Assembly: GCF_001746365.1 (NCBI RefSeq)
Contig: NZ_MJAJ01000030.1
Span: forward strand, 36,812 to 71,457
Length of the DNA stretch: 34,646 nucleotides
From: Streptomyces sp. LUP30
Lineage (GTDB): Bacteria > Actinomycetota > Actinomycetes > Streptomycetales > Streptomycetaceae
Direction: 5' to 3'
Below are positions 20,813-28,579 of the stretch, piece after piece. Made by a program: the position numbers and the translations under genes. Every line of letters starts with the position of its first letter. The first letter of the stretch is position 1. The notes below the pieces were generated by a model that saw nothing but the letters and a program-made list of their open reading frames with translations, was not told the origin of the DNA and ran no database searches.

Positions 20813-22554
20813 AGCGCTTCGACGAGCAGGGCGAAAAACGCCCCGAGGAGCTCAGGAGCCACCAGTGGTACGGCGCGGAGGGCCTGCGTTCCTTCAGCCA
20901 CCGCGCCCGCACCCGCCAGCTCGGCTACCTTCCCGAGGAGCATCTCGGCAAGCCGGTCATCGCGATCCTCAACACCTGGTCCGACATCAACCCCTGCCAC
21001 GTCCACCTGCGCGACCGCGCGCAGGCCGTGAAGCGGGGCGTGTGGCAGGCGGGCGGCTTCCCCCTGGAATTCCCGGTCTCCACGCTCAGCGAGACCTTCC
21101 AGAAGCCCACCCCGATGCTCTACCGCAACCTCCTGTCGATGGAGACCGAGGAACTGCTGCGCTCCTACCCGGTCGACGGGGCCGTGTTGATGGGCGGCTG
21201 CGACAAGACCACGCCGGCCCTGCTGATGGGCGCGGCGAGCGTCGACCTGCCGACCGTCTTCGTGCCCGCCGGGCCTATGCTGCCGGGCCACTGGCGCAGC
21301 GAGGTCCTCGGCTCGGGCACCGACATGTGGAAGTACTGGGACGACCGGCGGGCCGGCCTCATCGGCGACTGCGAGCTGGCCGAGCTGGAGAGCGGCCTCG
21401 CCCGCTCGCCGGGCCACTGCATGACGATGGGCACCGCGTCCACGCTGACGGCCGCGGCGGAGGCGCTGGGCGTGACCGTCCCGGGGGCGTCGAGCATCCC
21501 GGCCGTGGACTCCGGGCACGACCGGATGGCGGCCGCAGCCGGTCTGCGCATCGTCGAACTGGTCCGTCGTGACCGCAGGTTGAGCGACATCCTCACCGCG
21601 GAGGCCTTCGAGGACGCGGTGACGACCGTCCTGGGCCTCGGCGGCTCGACCAACGCGGTGATCCATCTGATCGCCATGGCGGGACGCGCGGGCGTCGAGC
21701 TCGCCCTGGACGACTTCGACCGCATCGCCCGCACGGTCCCCGTCCTCGCCAACGTCCGGCCCGGCGGCCAGAAGTACCTCATGGAGGACTTCCACTTCGC
21801 CGGCGGCCTGCCCGGCTTCCTCTCCCGGATCACGGACCTGCTCCATCTGGACCGGCCGACCGTCTCGCACGACACCCTGCGCGAGCAGCTCGCCGGCGCG
21901 CGGGTGCACGACGACGACGTCATCCGCCCCCGCGACAACCCGGTGGCGAGCGAGGGCGGGGTCGCCGTGCTGCGCGGCAACCTCTGCCCGGACGGCGCGG
22001 TCATCAAGCACATCGCCGCCGAGCCCCACCTGCTCAAGCACACCGGTCCCGCGGTCGTCTTCGACGACTACCGGACCATGCAGCGCACCATCGACGACCC
22101 CGGGCTGGGAATCACCGCCGACACCGTCCTGGTCCTGCGTGGCTCCGGCCCCAAGGGAGGCCCGGGCATGCCCGAGTACGGCATGCTGCCCATCCCCGAC
22201 CACCTCCTCAAGCAGGGGGTGAGGGACATGGTGCGCATCTCCGACGCCCGGATGAGCGGGACGAGTTACGGCACCTGCGTGCTGCACGTGGCGCCCGAGT
22301 CGTACGTCGGCGGGCCCCTCGCCCTGGTCCGCACGGGCGACTCGATCACCCTCGACGTCGAGGCCCGCTCCCTGCGACTCCATGTGGACGACGAGGAGCT
22401 GGAGCGGCGCAGGGCGCGGTGGACGCCGCCGCCCACCCGGTACGAGCGCGGCTACGGCGCGCTCTACAACGAACAGATCACCCAGGCGGACACCGGCTGC
22501 GACTTCGAGTTCCTGGCCCGCGCGGGCAAGGTCGCGGACCCCTACGCGGGCTGA
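20809..22554 (+). CDS. IlvD/Edd-family sugar-acid dehydratase, L-arabinonate dehydratase-like
   Basis: A 581-residue [2Fe-2S] dehydratase. ILNTWSDINPCHVHLRD (C63), LMGGCDKTTPALLMGAAS (C131 plus the probable carbamylated Lys K133) and SPGHCMTMGTASTL (C204) are the cluster and Mg2+ ligands. RSHQWYGAEGLRSF near the start, LGLGGSTNAVIHL and MVRISDARMSGTSYGT later follow Rhizobium L-arabinonate dehydratase as I recall it rather than IlvD proper or Edd. It removes water from an aldonic acid (L-arabinonate, perhaps D-fuconate, D-xylonate or D-galactonate) to give the 2-keto-3-deoxy acid. The ATG at 20809 overlaps the previous stop (ATGA) and has GGCGGGA upstream; an ATG at 20800 is less well placed. 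Codons 2-4 form the palindrome GAAGCGCTTC (20811-20820). Confidence 0.88.
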   Translation: MKRFDEQGEKRPEELRSHQWYGAEGLRSFSHRARTRQLGYLPEEHLGKPVIAILNTWSDINPCHVHLRDRAQAVKRGVWQAGGFPLEFPVSTLSETFQKPTPMLYRNLLSMETEELLRSYPVDGAVLMGGCDKTTPALLMGAASVDLPTVFVPAGPMLPGHWRSEVLGSGTDMWKYWDDRRAGLIGDCELAELESGLARSPGHCMTMGTASTLTAAAEALGVTVPGASSIPAVDSGHDRMAAAAGLRIVELVRRDRRLSDILTAEAFEDAVTTVLGLGGSTNAVIHLIAMAGRAGVELALDDFDRIARTVPVLANVRPGGQKYLMEDFHFAGGLPGFLSRITDLLHLDRPTVSHDTLREQLAGARVHDDDVIRPRDNPVASEGGVAVLRGNLCPDGAVIKHIAAEPHLLKHTGPAVVFDDYRTMQRTIDDPGLGITADTVLVLRGSGPKGGPGMPEYGMLPIPDHLLKQGVRDMVRISDARMSGTSYGTCVLHVAPESYVGGPLALVRTGDSITLDVEARSLRLHVDDEELERRRARWTPPPTRYERGYGALYNEQITQADTGCDFEFLARAGKVADPYAG

Positions 22555-22591
22555 CGGCCGCCGCTCGGGAGGGCACACGTCTGCCCGTGCA

Positions 22592-22602
22592 GAAAGCGCT
22601 TC
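22592..22602. promoter_or_regulatory. LacI-type operator candidate upstream of the ABC permease genes
   Basis: GAAAGCGCTTC contains the AAGCGCTT core (22594-22601). It is in the 122-base gap between the dehydratase and the first permease gene, a good position to control a transporter promoter or readthrough. Confidence 0.5.
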
Positions 22603-22608
22603 ACCCGT

Positions 22609-22663
22609 ACCGAGAGACGCACCGAGAGACGCACCGAGAGACGCACCGAGAGACGCACCGAGA
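22609..22663. repeat. 12-bp tandem repeat, four full copies plus seven bases
   Basis: ACCGAGAGACGC is repeated exactly at 22609, 22621, 22633 and 22645, then ACCGAGA at 22657. It ends 14 bases before the permease ATG, in its untranslated leader. Exact copies imply recent slippage. GAGAG units could act as extra ribosome-binding sequence; the copy number may vary between strains. Confidence 0.9.
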
Positions 22664-22676
22664 ACGGAGAACGGTC

Positions 22677-23612
22677 ATGGCCCAAGCCGCAGCGGTGGCG
22701 AAACCGCCGGCGCCACCCCGGCGGCGTCGTGCCTCCGCCACGCCCCGCAGGCTGCCGTACCTGCTGATCGCGCCGGCGGCCCTGCTGATGCTGGGCTTCA
22801 TCGCCTACCCGGTCGTCAGCGTCTTCTACTACAGCCTGCAGAACTTCAACCCCACCAAACCGTGGCGCAACGGCTACGCGGGCTTCGGCAACTTCGTCCA
22901 TGTCTTCACCGACGACCCGCAGTTCTGGGACACGCTGACCTTCAGCGCGAAGTGGGTGTTCGTCGAGGTCGGACTGCAGCTGCTGTTCGGCCTGGCGCTG
23001 GCGCTGATCGTCAACCAGACCTTTGCCGGCCGTGCGCTCGGCCGGGCGCTGGTGTTCTCGCCCTGGGCGGTCTCGGGCGTGCTGACCTCCGCGATCTGGG
23101 TGCTGCTCTACAACTCACAGACCGGCGTCACCCGTTACCTCGCGGACATGGGGATCGGCGAGTACGGCGCCAGCTGGCTGTCGGACACCTCCACCGTCTT
23201 CCCGGCGGTGATCGTCGCCGACCTGTGGCGCGGCGTCCCGTTCTTCGCGATCCTCATCCTCGCCGACCTCCAGTCCGTCTCCAAGGACCTGTACGAGGCC
23301 GCCGAGGTCGACGGAGCGAGCCGGATCAAGCAGTTCTGGCACATCACCCTGCCCCACCTGAAGGACGCCATCGTCCTGTCCACGCTGCTGCGCGCGGTGT
23401 GGGAGTTCAACAACGTCGACCTGCTCTACACGCTCACCGGCGGCGGGCCCGCGGGGGAGACCACCACGCTCCCGCTCTACATCGCCAACACCAGCGTCGA
23501 CGCCCACAACTTCGGCTACGCGTCCGCCCTCACCACGGTCGCGTTCGTGATCCTGCTCTTCTGCTCGATGGTCTATCTGCGGCTGAGCAAGTTCGGAGGA
23601 GGCGACAAGTGA
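22677..23612 (+). CDS. Carbohydrate ABC transporter permease (MalF/UgpA-type)
   Basis: A 311-residue inner-membrane permease with six predicted helices, the first at about 26-48 (LPYLLIAPAALLMLGFIAYPVVSVFYYSL). The EAA loop reads DLYEAAEVDGASRIKQFWHITLPHLKDAI, the contact site for the ATPase. GGAGA at 22666-22670 supports the ATG at 22677. It overlaps the second permease by GTGA. This CUT1-type half probably works with the lipoprotein encoded at 28580 and with a shared ATPase such as MsiK, since no ATPase gene is present here; that sharing is usual in Streptomyces. Likely cargo: oligosaccharides from pectin side chains. Confidence 0.93.
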   Translation: MAQAAAVAKPPAPPRRRRASATPRRLPYLLIAPAALLMLGFIAYPVVSVFYYSLQNFNPTKPWRNGYAGFGNFVHVFTDDPQFWDTLTFSAKWVFVEVGLQLLFGLALALIVNQTFAGRALGRALVFSPWAVSGVLTSAIWVLLYNSQTGVTRYLADMGIGEYGASWLSDTSTVFPAVIVADLWRGVPFFAILILADLQSVSKDLYEAAEVDGASRIKQFWHITLPHLKDAIVLSTLLRAVWEFNNVDLLYTLTGGGPAGETTTLPLYIANTSVDAHNFGYASALTTVAFVILLFCSMVYLRLSKFGGGDK

Positions 23613-24508
23613 TCACCAAGGAGGCCACCGAGGTCGCGCCCGTCCCCGTGCGCGTGCCCGCCGCGGCGGACCGGCAGCCGCCCGGCCGCAAGCGCGCCTG
23701 GGACGAGGCCCCGCGCTGGCAGATCTACCTTCCCCTGGGCATCTACCTGGTGTTCACCCTTGTCCCCTTCTACTGGATCCTGCTGTTCGCGCTCCGCCCG
23801 GCCGGCTCGACCTCGCTCGTGCCGTGGCCGATGACCTTCGACCACTTCGAGAAGGTCTGGAACGAGCGTGACTTCGGGATCTACTTCCAGAACAGCGTGA
23901 TCACCGGCGTGGCCACGCTGCTGCTCACCACCGGGGTCGCCCTGGCCGGCGGCTACGCCCTAGCCCGCTTCGACTTCAGGATCAAGCGCGGGTTCATGCT
24001 CGCCCTGCTGTGCACCCAGTTCGTGCCGGGCGCGCTGCTCCTCGTGCCGCTCTTCCAGATCTTCGCCGAGCTCAAGATGATCAACTCGCTGGCCAGCGTC
24101 ATCATCGCCGAGACGGTCTTCCAGCTGCCCCTGTCGATGATCCTGATCAGCGGTTTCATCCGGAACGTCCCGTACTCCCTGGAGGAGGCCGCCTGGGTCG
24201 ACGGCTGCGGCCGGCTCACCGCCTTCCGCATCGTCGTCCTGCCGCTGCTGCGGCCCGGACTGATCGCCGTCGGCTCCTTCGCCTTCGTGCACGCCTGGAA
24301 CCACTTCCTCTTCGCCCTGATGTTCCTGTCCGACCAGACCAAGCAGACGATCCCGGTCGGCCTGAACACCCTGATGAGCGCCGACAGCGTCGACCTGGGC
24401 GCGCTGGCCGCGGGCGGCATCATCGCCGCCGTCCCCGTGGTGCTCGTCTTCGCCTTCATCCAGAAGTGGCTGATCACCGGCTTCAGCGCGGGGGCGGTGA
24501 AGGGATGA
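23609..24508 (+). CDS. Carbohydrate ABC transporter permease (MalG/UgpE-type)
   Basis: A 299-residue second permease starting at GTG 23609 with GGAGGAGG immediately upstream. About six membrane helices; helix one is LPLGIYLVFTLVPFYWILLFAL (about 45-66). The EAA loop is YSLEEAAWVDGCGRLTAFRIVVLPLLRPGLI. The C-terminus FIQKWLITGFSAGAVKG is the standard ending of MalG-like permeases. It forms the channel heterodimer with the preceding protein. The stop overlaps the start of a 64-codon ORF. Confidence 0.93.
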   Translation: MITKEATEVAPVPVRVPAAADRQPPGRKRAWDEAPRWQIYLPLGIYLVFTLVPFYWILLFALRPAGSTSLVPWPMTFDHFEKVWNERDFGIYFQNSVITGVATLLLTTGVALAGGYALARFDFRIKRGFMLALLCTQFVPGALLLVPLFQIFAELKMINSLASVIIAETVFQLPLSMILISGFIRNVPYSLEEAAWVDGCGRLTAFRIVVLPLLRPGLIAVGSFAFVHAWNHFLFALMFLSDQTKQTIPVGLNTLMSADSVDLGALAAGGIIAAVPVVLVFAFIQKWLITGFSAGAVKG

Positions 24509-24699
24509 ACGCCCCCCGGACCGCGGTCGCCGCCGTCGTCGCCGCACCGGCGGGGCCGCGCGCAGCCCTCGACGGGGGCGGCGGGCGCGAGCTCACGGTG
24601 GACGCCGGCCGGACGCCTACCCTGCATCAAAAGATCGACGGCGCCGCGGTGACCGACCACGAGGTGGCACGCGGCGCGGGCGCAGGGAGGATCCCATGA
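24505..24699 (+). CDS. Small ORF coupled at both ends within the operon, function unknown
   Basis: A 64-codon ORF beginning in ATGA with the permease stop and ending in ATGA with the oxidoreductase start. Codons are GC-rich in third position. The product (MNAPRTAVAAVVAAPAGPR onward) is Ala/Gly-rich without a recognised domain, signal peptide or membrane helix. The exact fit between two genes suggests it may at least be translated as a coupling leader. It may equally be an intergenic stretch that is open by chance in GC-rich DNA. Confidence 0.35.
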   Translation: MNAPRTAVAAVVAAPAGPRAALDGGGGRELTVDAGRTPTLHQKIDGAAVTDHEVARGAGAGRIP

Positions 24700-25865
24700 A
24701 CACCTCGGACACCGCCGTCCCCATCGTCCTCGCGGGCGCGCGCGGCCACGGCCGCTGGCACCTGGACAACATCCGCAGGCTCCAGGACAAGGGCATCGTC
24801 CGGCTGGCGGGCGTCTGCGAGCTGACCCCGCTGACCCCGGCCGAGCTCCCCGAGGGTCTCGGCGCGCCCGAGCAGTCCGCCGACTTCGGGTCGCTGCTGG
24901 AGACGACCGGCGCCCGCGTCGCCGTCGTCTGCACCCCGATCCCCACCCACACCGACCTCGCGCTGATCGCGGCCGCCAAGGGCGTGCACCTGCTCCTGGA
25001 GAAGCCGCCCGCCCCGTCCTACGCCGAGTTCCGCAGGATGGCCGACGGGGTCGCGCGGGCCGGCGTGGCCTGCCAGATCGGCTTCCAGTCGCTGGGTTCG
25101 CACGCCGTGCCCGCGATCCGCACGCTGATCGCGGACGGCGCGATCGGCGAGGTGACAGGAGTCGGCGGCGCCGGGGCCTGGGCGCGCGCCCAGGCGTACT
25201 ACCGGCGGGCGCCCTGGGCGGGCCGACGGCGGCTGAACGGCGTCGACGTGATCGACGGAGCGCTCACCAACCCGCTGGCGCACGCCGTCGCCACCGCCCT
25301 CGCACTGGCCGGCGCCACCCGCGCCGAGGACGTCGCCCGCATCGAGACCGAGCTGGCGCACGCCAACGCCATCGAGTCCGACGACACCTCCTGCGTCCGG
25401 GTGAGCACCACCGACGGCCGGCACGTCGTCGTCGCGGCCACGCTGTGCGCCGAGGACCCCGACGACCCCTACGTCGTCGTCCACGGCAGCCGCGGCCGGA
25501 TCACCTACTGGTACAAGCAGGACCGCGTGCTGCTCCAGCGGGCCGGCCACGGCCCCGAGGAGTTCGAGTACGGCAGCACCGACCTGCTGGAGAACCTCGT
25601 CGAGCACCTCACCGACGGGACGCCGCTGCTCGTCCCGCCCGCCGCGACCGAGTCGTTCATGCGGGTCGTCGAGGCGATCCGGACGGCCCCCGACCCGGTT
25701 CAGCTGCCCGAGCAGGCCTGGCGCCTGCTGCCCGACGAGGACCGGCGCGTCGTCCCCGGCGTCGACGGCCTGGTCGCGGCCGCCGCCGACACCCTCTGCC
25801 TCTACTCCGAACTGGGCGCCCCGTGGGCGTTCCCGACCGTGCATCCGAAAGAGGTGAGCCCCTGA
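24696..25865 (+). CDS. Gfo/Idh/MocA-family oxidoreductase
   Basis: A 389-residue NAD(P)-dependent oxidoreductase. The N-terminal Rossmann domain has VLAGARGHGRWHLDNIRRL, then AVVCTPIPTHTDLALIAAAKGVHLLLEKPPAPSY with the Glu-Lys-Pro signature. The C-terminal domain has GVDVIDGALTNPLAHAVATAL, where Asp and His would be catalytic, and HGSRGRITYWYKQD. Substrate is not readable. One known L-arabinose 1-dehydrogenase belongs to this family, which would suit the neighbouring arabinonate-type dehydratase, but Gfo enzymes paired with DUF6807 proteins also act on other glycosides. GGGAGGA lies just upstream of the ATG at 24696. The TGATG overlap with the next gene shows coupling. Confidence 0.9.
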   Translation: MNTSDTAVPIVLAGARGHGRWHLDNIRRLQDKGIVRLAGVCELTPLTPAELPEGLGAPEQSADFGSLLETTGARVAVVCTPIPTHTDLALIAAAKGVHLLLEKPPAPSYAEFRRMADGVARAGVACQIGFQSLGSHAVPAIRTLIADGAIGEVTGVGGAGAWARAQAYYRRAPWAGRRRLNGVDVIDGALTNPLAHAVATALALAGATRAEDVARIETELAHANAIESDDTSCVRVSTTDGRHVVVAATLCAEDPDDPYVVVHGSRGRITYWYKQDRVLLQRAGHGPEEFEYGSTDLLENLVEHLTDGTPLLVPPAATESFMRVVEAIRTAPDPVQLPEQAWRLLPDEDRRVVPGVDGLVAAAADTLCLYSELGAPWAFPTVHPKEVSP

Positions 25866-26755
25866 TGACCGCACCGGCACCCGACTCACCGGTCGTCCTG
25901 CGTGTCGCCGGCCGCCCGGTCGCCCGCTACGTCACCCGGCCCGAGCTGCCCGCCCGGCTCTCTCCGCGCCCCTGTCTGCACCCCGTCACCACCCTGGCCG
26001 GCACGGTGGTCACCGAGTTCAGCCCCGCCGACCACACCCACCACCTCGGCGTCGGTGTAGCCGTACCCGACGTCGAGGGGCACAACTTCTGGGGCGGCCG
26101 CACCTATGTCCGCGACCGGGGCCCGACCGAGCTGGACGATCACGGCGTCCAGCGGCACTGCTCGTTCCAGCTCCGCGACCCCGACGGCTTCATCGAGGAG
26201 CTGCGCTGGGTCGCCTCGGGGACCGAGCTGCTGCGCGAGCGCCGTACCGTGGCGGCCACCGAACTCACCTCCACGGCCTGGGCGTTGGACTTCACTTTCT
26301 CCCTGACCAATGTCACGTCCGGCCCGCTGTCCATCGGCAGCCCGGCGACGAACGGACGCCCCGGAGCGGCCTACGGCGGCTTCTTCTGGCGGGCCAGGAA
26401 GGAGGCCACGCCCCCCGACGCCTTCACCGCGGCCACGGAGGGCGAGGCGGCCGTCCACGGCGCCCGCGCCGACTGGCTCGCCCTGACCGGACCGGGCTCC
26501 CCGCGCACGGCCGGAGCCGGGAACGGCGCAGGGTGGACCCTCGTCTTCGCGGGCGCCACCGACGCCACCCGCCGCGACCCCTGGCTCGTGCGCACCGCCG
26601 AGTACCCGGGCGTCGGATCCTCGCTGGCCGGCGCCGCGCGGCTGCCGATCCCGCCCGGTGAGACGGCCGTGCGCCGGATCGTCACCGTCGTCGCCGACGG
26701 CCGGTTGGACCGGGACGAGGCGGCGGCCCTGGTGCGGAAGGCGGTCAGCCAGTGA
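25865..26755 (+). CDS. DUF6807 ('PmoA family') protein
   Basis: A 296-residue cytoplasmic beta-rich protein. RPCLHPVTTLAGTVVTEFSPADHTHHLGVGVAV with H-T-H-H, GHNFWGGRTYVRDRG and AYGGFFWRARKEA are the family's conserved blocks. Databases often label it 'PmoA', but it has no membrane helices or copper-site logic of methane monooxygenase; that name is misleading. The fold is probably a galactose-mutarotase-like beta-sandwich. It always seems to travel with Gfo/Idh/MocA enzymes and glycosidases in sugar-use clusters, so an epimerase, lyase or carbohydrate-binding role is likely but unproven. Overlaps its neighbours on both sides (TGATG, GTGA). Confidence 0.85.
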   Translation: MTAPAPDSPVVLRVAGRPVARYVTRPELPARLSPRPCLHPVTTLAGTVVTEFSPADHTHHLGVGVAVPDVEGHNFWGGRTYVRDRGPTELDDHGVQRHCSFQLRDPDGFIEELRWVASGTELLRERRTVAATELTSTAWALDFTFSLTNVTSGPLSIGSPATNGRPGAAYGGFFWRARKEATPPDAFTAATEGEAAVHGARADWLALTGPGSPRTAGAGNGAGWTLVFAGATDATRRDPWLVRTAEYPGVGSSLAGAARLPIPPGETAVRRIVTVVADGRLDRDEAAALVRKAVSQ

Positions 26756-28368
26756 GGCGCGACCCGCACGAGCAGCGCGCGACGGACGGGCAGCACCAGG
26801 CGGACGAGACGGGCGGGGCGTATGCGCCGGACGAGACGAATGCGCTCTACGAGACGAATGCGCCGTACGGGACGTATACGAACCCGATCCTGGACGCCGA
26901 CTGGTCCGACCCCGACGTCGTGCGCGTCGGCGACGACTTCCACCTCACCGCCTCCAGCTTCGGCCGCGCCCCCGGCCTGCCACTGCTGCACTCGCGCGAC
27001 CTGGTCAACTGGACGCTGGTCGGTCACGCCCTCGAACGCCTCGAACCGGACGACGAGTTCAGTACCCCGCGCCACGACTGCGGGGTCTGGGCGCCCTCCC
27101 TGCGCCACCACGACGACCGCTTCTGGATCTTCTGGGGCGACCCGGACCGGGGCGTCTTCCAGGTCAACGCCCCTGAGATCAGGGGTCCTTGGACCCGTCC
27201 CCATCTGGTGAAGGCGGGCAAGGGGCTCATCGACCCCTGCCCGCTGTGGGACGACGAGAGCGGCGAGGCCTATCTGGTGCACGCCTGGGCGAAGTCCCGG
27301 GCGGGCGTGAAGAACCGGCTCACCGGCCACCGTATGCACCCCGAGGGGACGGCCGTCCTGGACGAGGGCAAGGTGATCGTCGACGGGGACCGGATCCCCG
27401 GCTGGTTCACCCTCGAAGGGCCGAAGCTCTACCGGCACGACGGCTGGTTCTTCATCCTCGCCCCCGCCGGCGGAGTGGAGACCGGGTGGCAGGGAGCGTT
27501 ACGCGCCCGCGACTTCTTCGGCCCCTACGAGGAGCGCATCGTCCTGGAGCAGGGGGACACCGACGTCAACGGCCCCCACCAGGGAGGCTGGGTGCGCACC
27601 CGGTCCGGCGAGGACTGGTTCGTGCACTTCCAGCAGCGCGGCGCCTACGGCAGGGTCGTCCATCTGCAGCCGATGCGGTGGGGCCCGGACGGGTGGCCGG
27701 TCATCGGCGACGAGGGCGCCCCCGTCCGGGAGCACCGGCGGCCCGCGCTGCCCGCCCAGCCGCCGGCCGCGCCCGCCGTCGACGACGACTTCCCCGGCGG
27801 ACGCTTCGGCCGCCAGTGGTCGTGGACGGCCAACCCCCGGGACGGCTGGGCGATCCGGCACTCCGCCGACGGGCTGCGGCTGACCTGCGTGCGGACGGCC
27901 GGCGCGCACGATCTGCGCACCCTGCCGAACGTCCTCACCCAGCGACTGCCCGGTCGCCCCTCGGCCGTCGAGGTCGGCCTGCGGCTGCACACCGAGGAGC
28001 CGGGGGCCCGCGCCGGACTCGCGGTCCTCGGGGACGCGTTCGGCTGGATCGGCCTTCGGCGCGCCGCCGACGGCGCCGTCCACCTGGTGCACCGGTTCGC
28101 CGAGCCGGTCGCCGACCGCGAACGGGACGCCGCCCACCCCCTGACCGTCCCCGAGGGCCGGGTGCGGCTGCGGATCGAGATCGGCGCCGGAGCGCGCTGC
28201 CGTTTCGCGTACGACGTCGGCGACGGCCCGGTGCACTCGGGCCCGGTCTTCGCCGCCGCCCCCTGGCGCTGGGTCGGCGCCCTGCTCGGCCTCTTCGCCC
28301 TCGCGCCCCTCGGAACGGGACACGCGGGGGCGGCCACGTTCGACGAGTTCCGGATCAGACCCCTCTGA
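26752..28368 (+). CDS. Glycoside hydrolase family 43, cytoplasmic
   Basis: A 538-residue enzyme starting at GTG 26752 (GTGA overlap). After a variable 40-residue leader with ETNA repeats comes the five-bladed propeller. NPILDADWSDPDVVRVGDDFHL holds the catalytic base (D53), LIDPCPLWDDESGEAYLVHA the pKa-tuning Asp (D161), and FTLEGPKLYRHDGWFFILAP the acid Glu (E222). Residues about 345-538 form a lectin-like beta-sandwich (DDDFPGGRFGRQWSWTANP to TFDEFRIRPL), typical of GH43 beta-xylosidases and alpha-L-arabinofuranosidases. There is no signal peptide, so it acts on imported oligosaccharides. Removal of arabinose from pectin-derived arabinan pieces would feed the arabinonate-type enzymes nearby. 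The exact linkage is not readable. Confidence 0.9.
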   Translation: MRRDPHEQRATDGQHQADETGGAYAPDETNALYETNAPYGTYTNPILDADWSDPDVVRVGDDFHLTASSFGRAPGLPLLHSRDLVNWTLVGHALERLEPDDEFSTPRHDCGVWAPSLRHHDDRFWIFWGDPDRGVFQVNAPEIRGPWTRPHLVKAGKGLIDPCPLWDDESGEAYLVHAWAKSRAGVKNRLTGHRMHPEGTAVLDEGKVIVDGDRIPGWFTLEGPKLYRHDGWFFILAPAGGVETGWQGALRARDFFGPYEERIVLEQGDTDVNGPHQGGWVRTRSGEDWFVHFQQRGAYGRVVHLQPMRWGPDGWPVIGDEGAPVREHRRPALPAQPPAAPAVDDDFPGGRFGRQWSWTANPRDGWAIRHSADGLRLTCVRTAGAHDLRTLPNVLTQRLPGRPSAVEVGLRLHTEEPGARAGLAVLGDAFGWIGLRRAADGAVHLVHRFAEPVADRERDAAHPLTVPEGRVRLRIEIGAGARCRFAYDVGDGPVHSGPVFAAAPWRWVGALLGLFALAPLGTGHAGAATFDEFRIRPL

Positions 28369-28415
28369 CCCCTCAGTTCTGCACGCCCTTGGGAGCCGCA
28401 CATGACGCACTCCGT

Positions 28416-28429
28416 GGCAAGCGCTTGCC
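28416..28429. promoter_or_regulatory. Perfect 14-bp palindrome, LacI-type operator upstream of the binding-protein gene
   Basis: GGCAAGCGCTTGCC is fully symmetric and carries the AAGCGCTT core. It is intergenic, 150 bases before the solute-binding protein ATG. This is the best of the four sites and the most likely to be a true operator. Confidence 0.65.
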
Positions 28430-28579
28430 GAGTCCGGTCCCGGCCCGGTGACGCCGACGCGTACCCCGACGTGAACCACCTCGAGGGCGCGGACGGCCGG
28501 GCGCCGTACGGCCGCGCCACCCACTGACCCCCCACAACTTCATATGTCCGTTGGGATCCAGAAGAAGAGAGCCGACCAC

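Noticed and set aside
22609..22663. CRISPR array
   Set aside because: Units are 12 bases with no spacers and no cas genes; it is a simple tandem repeat.
25865..26755. Methane monooxygenase subunit (PmoA)
   Set aside because: No membrane helices or copper-site pattern; the residues match the DUF6807 family that carries this misleading label.
28402..28527. 41-codon ORF before the binding-protein gene, with GGGAG upstream
   Set aside because: No recognised motif, and it spans the LacI-type palindrome in a control region; probably chance, though ribosome profiling could reverse this.
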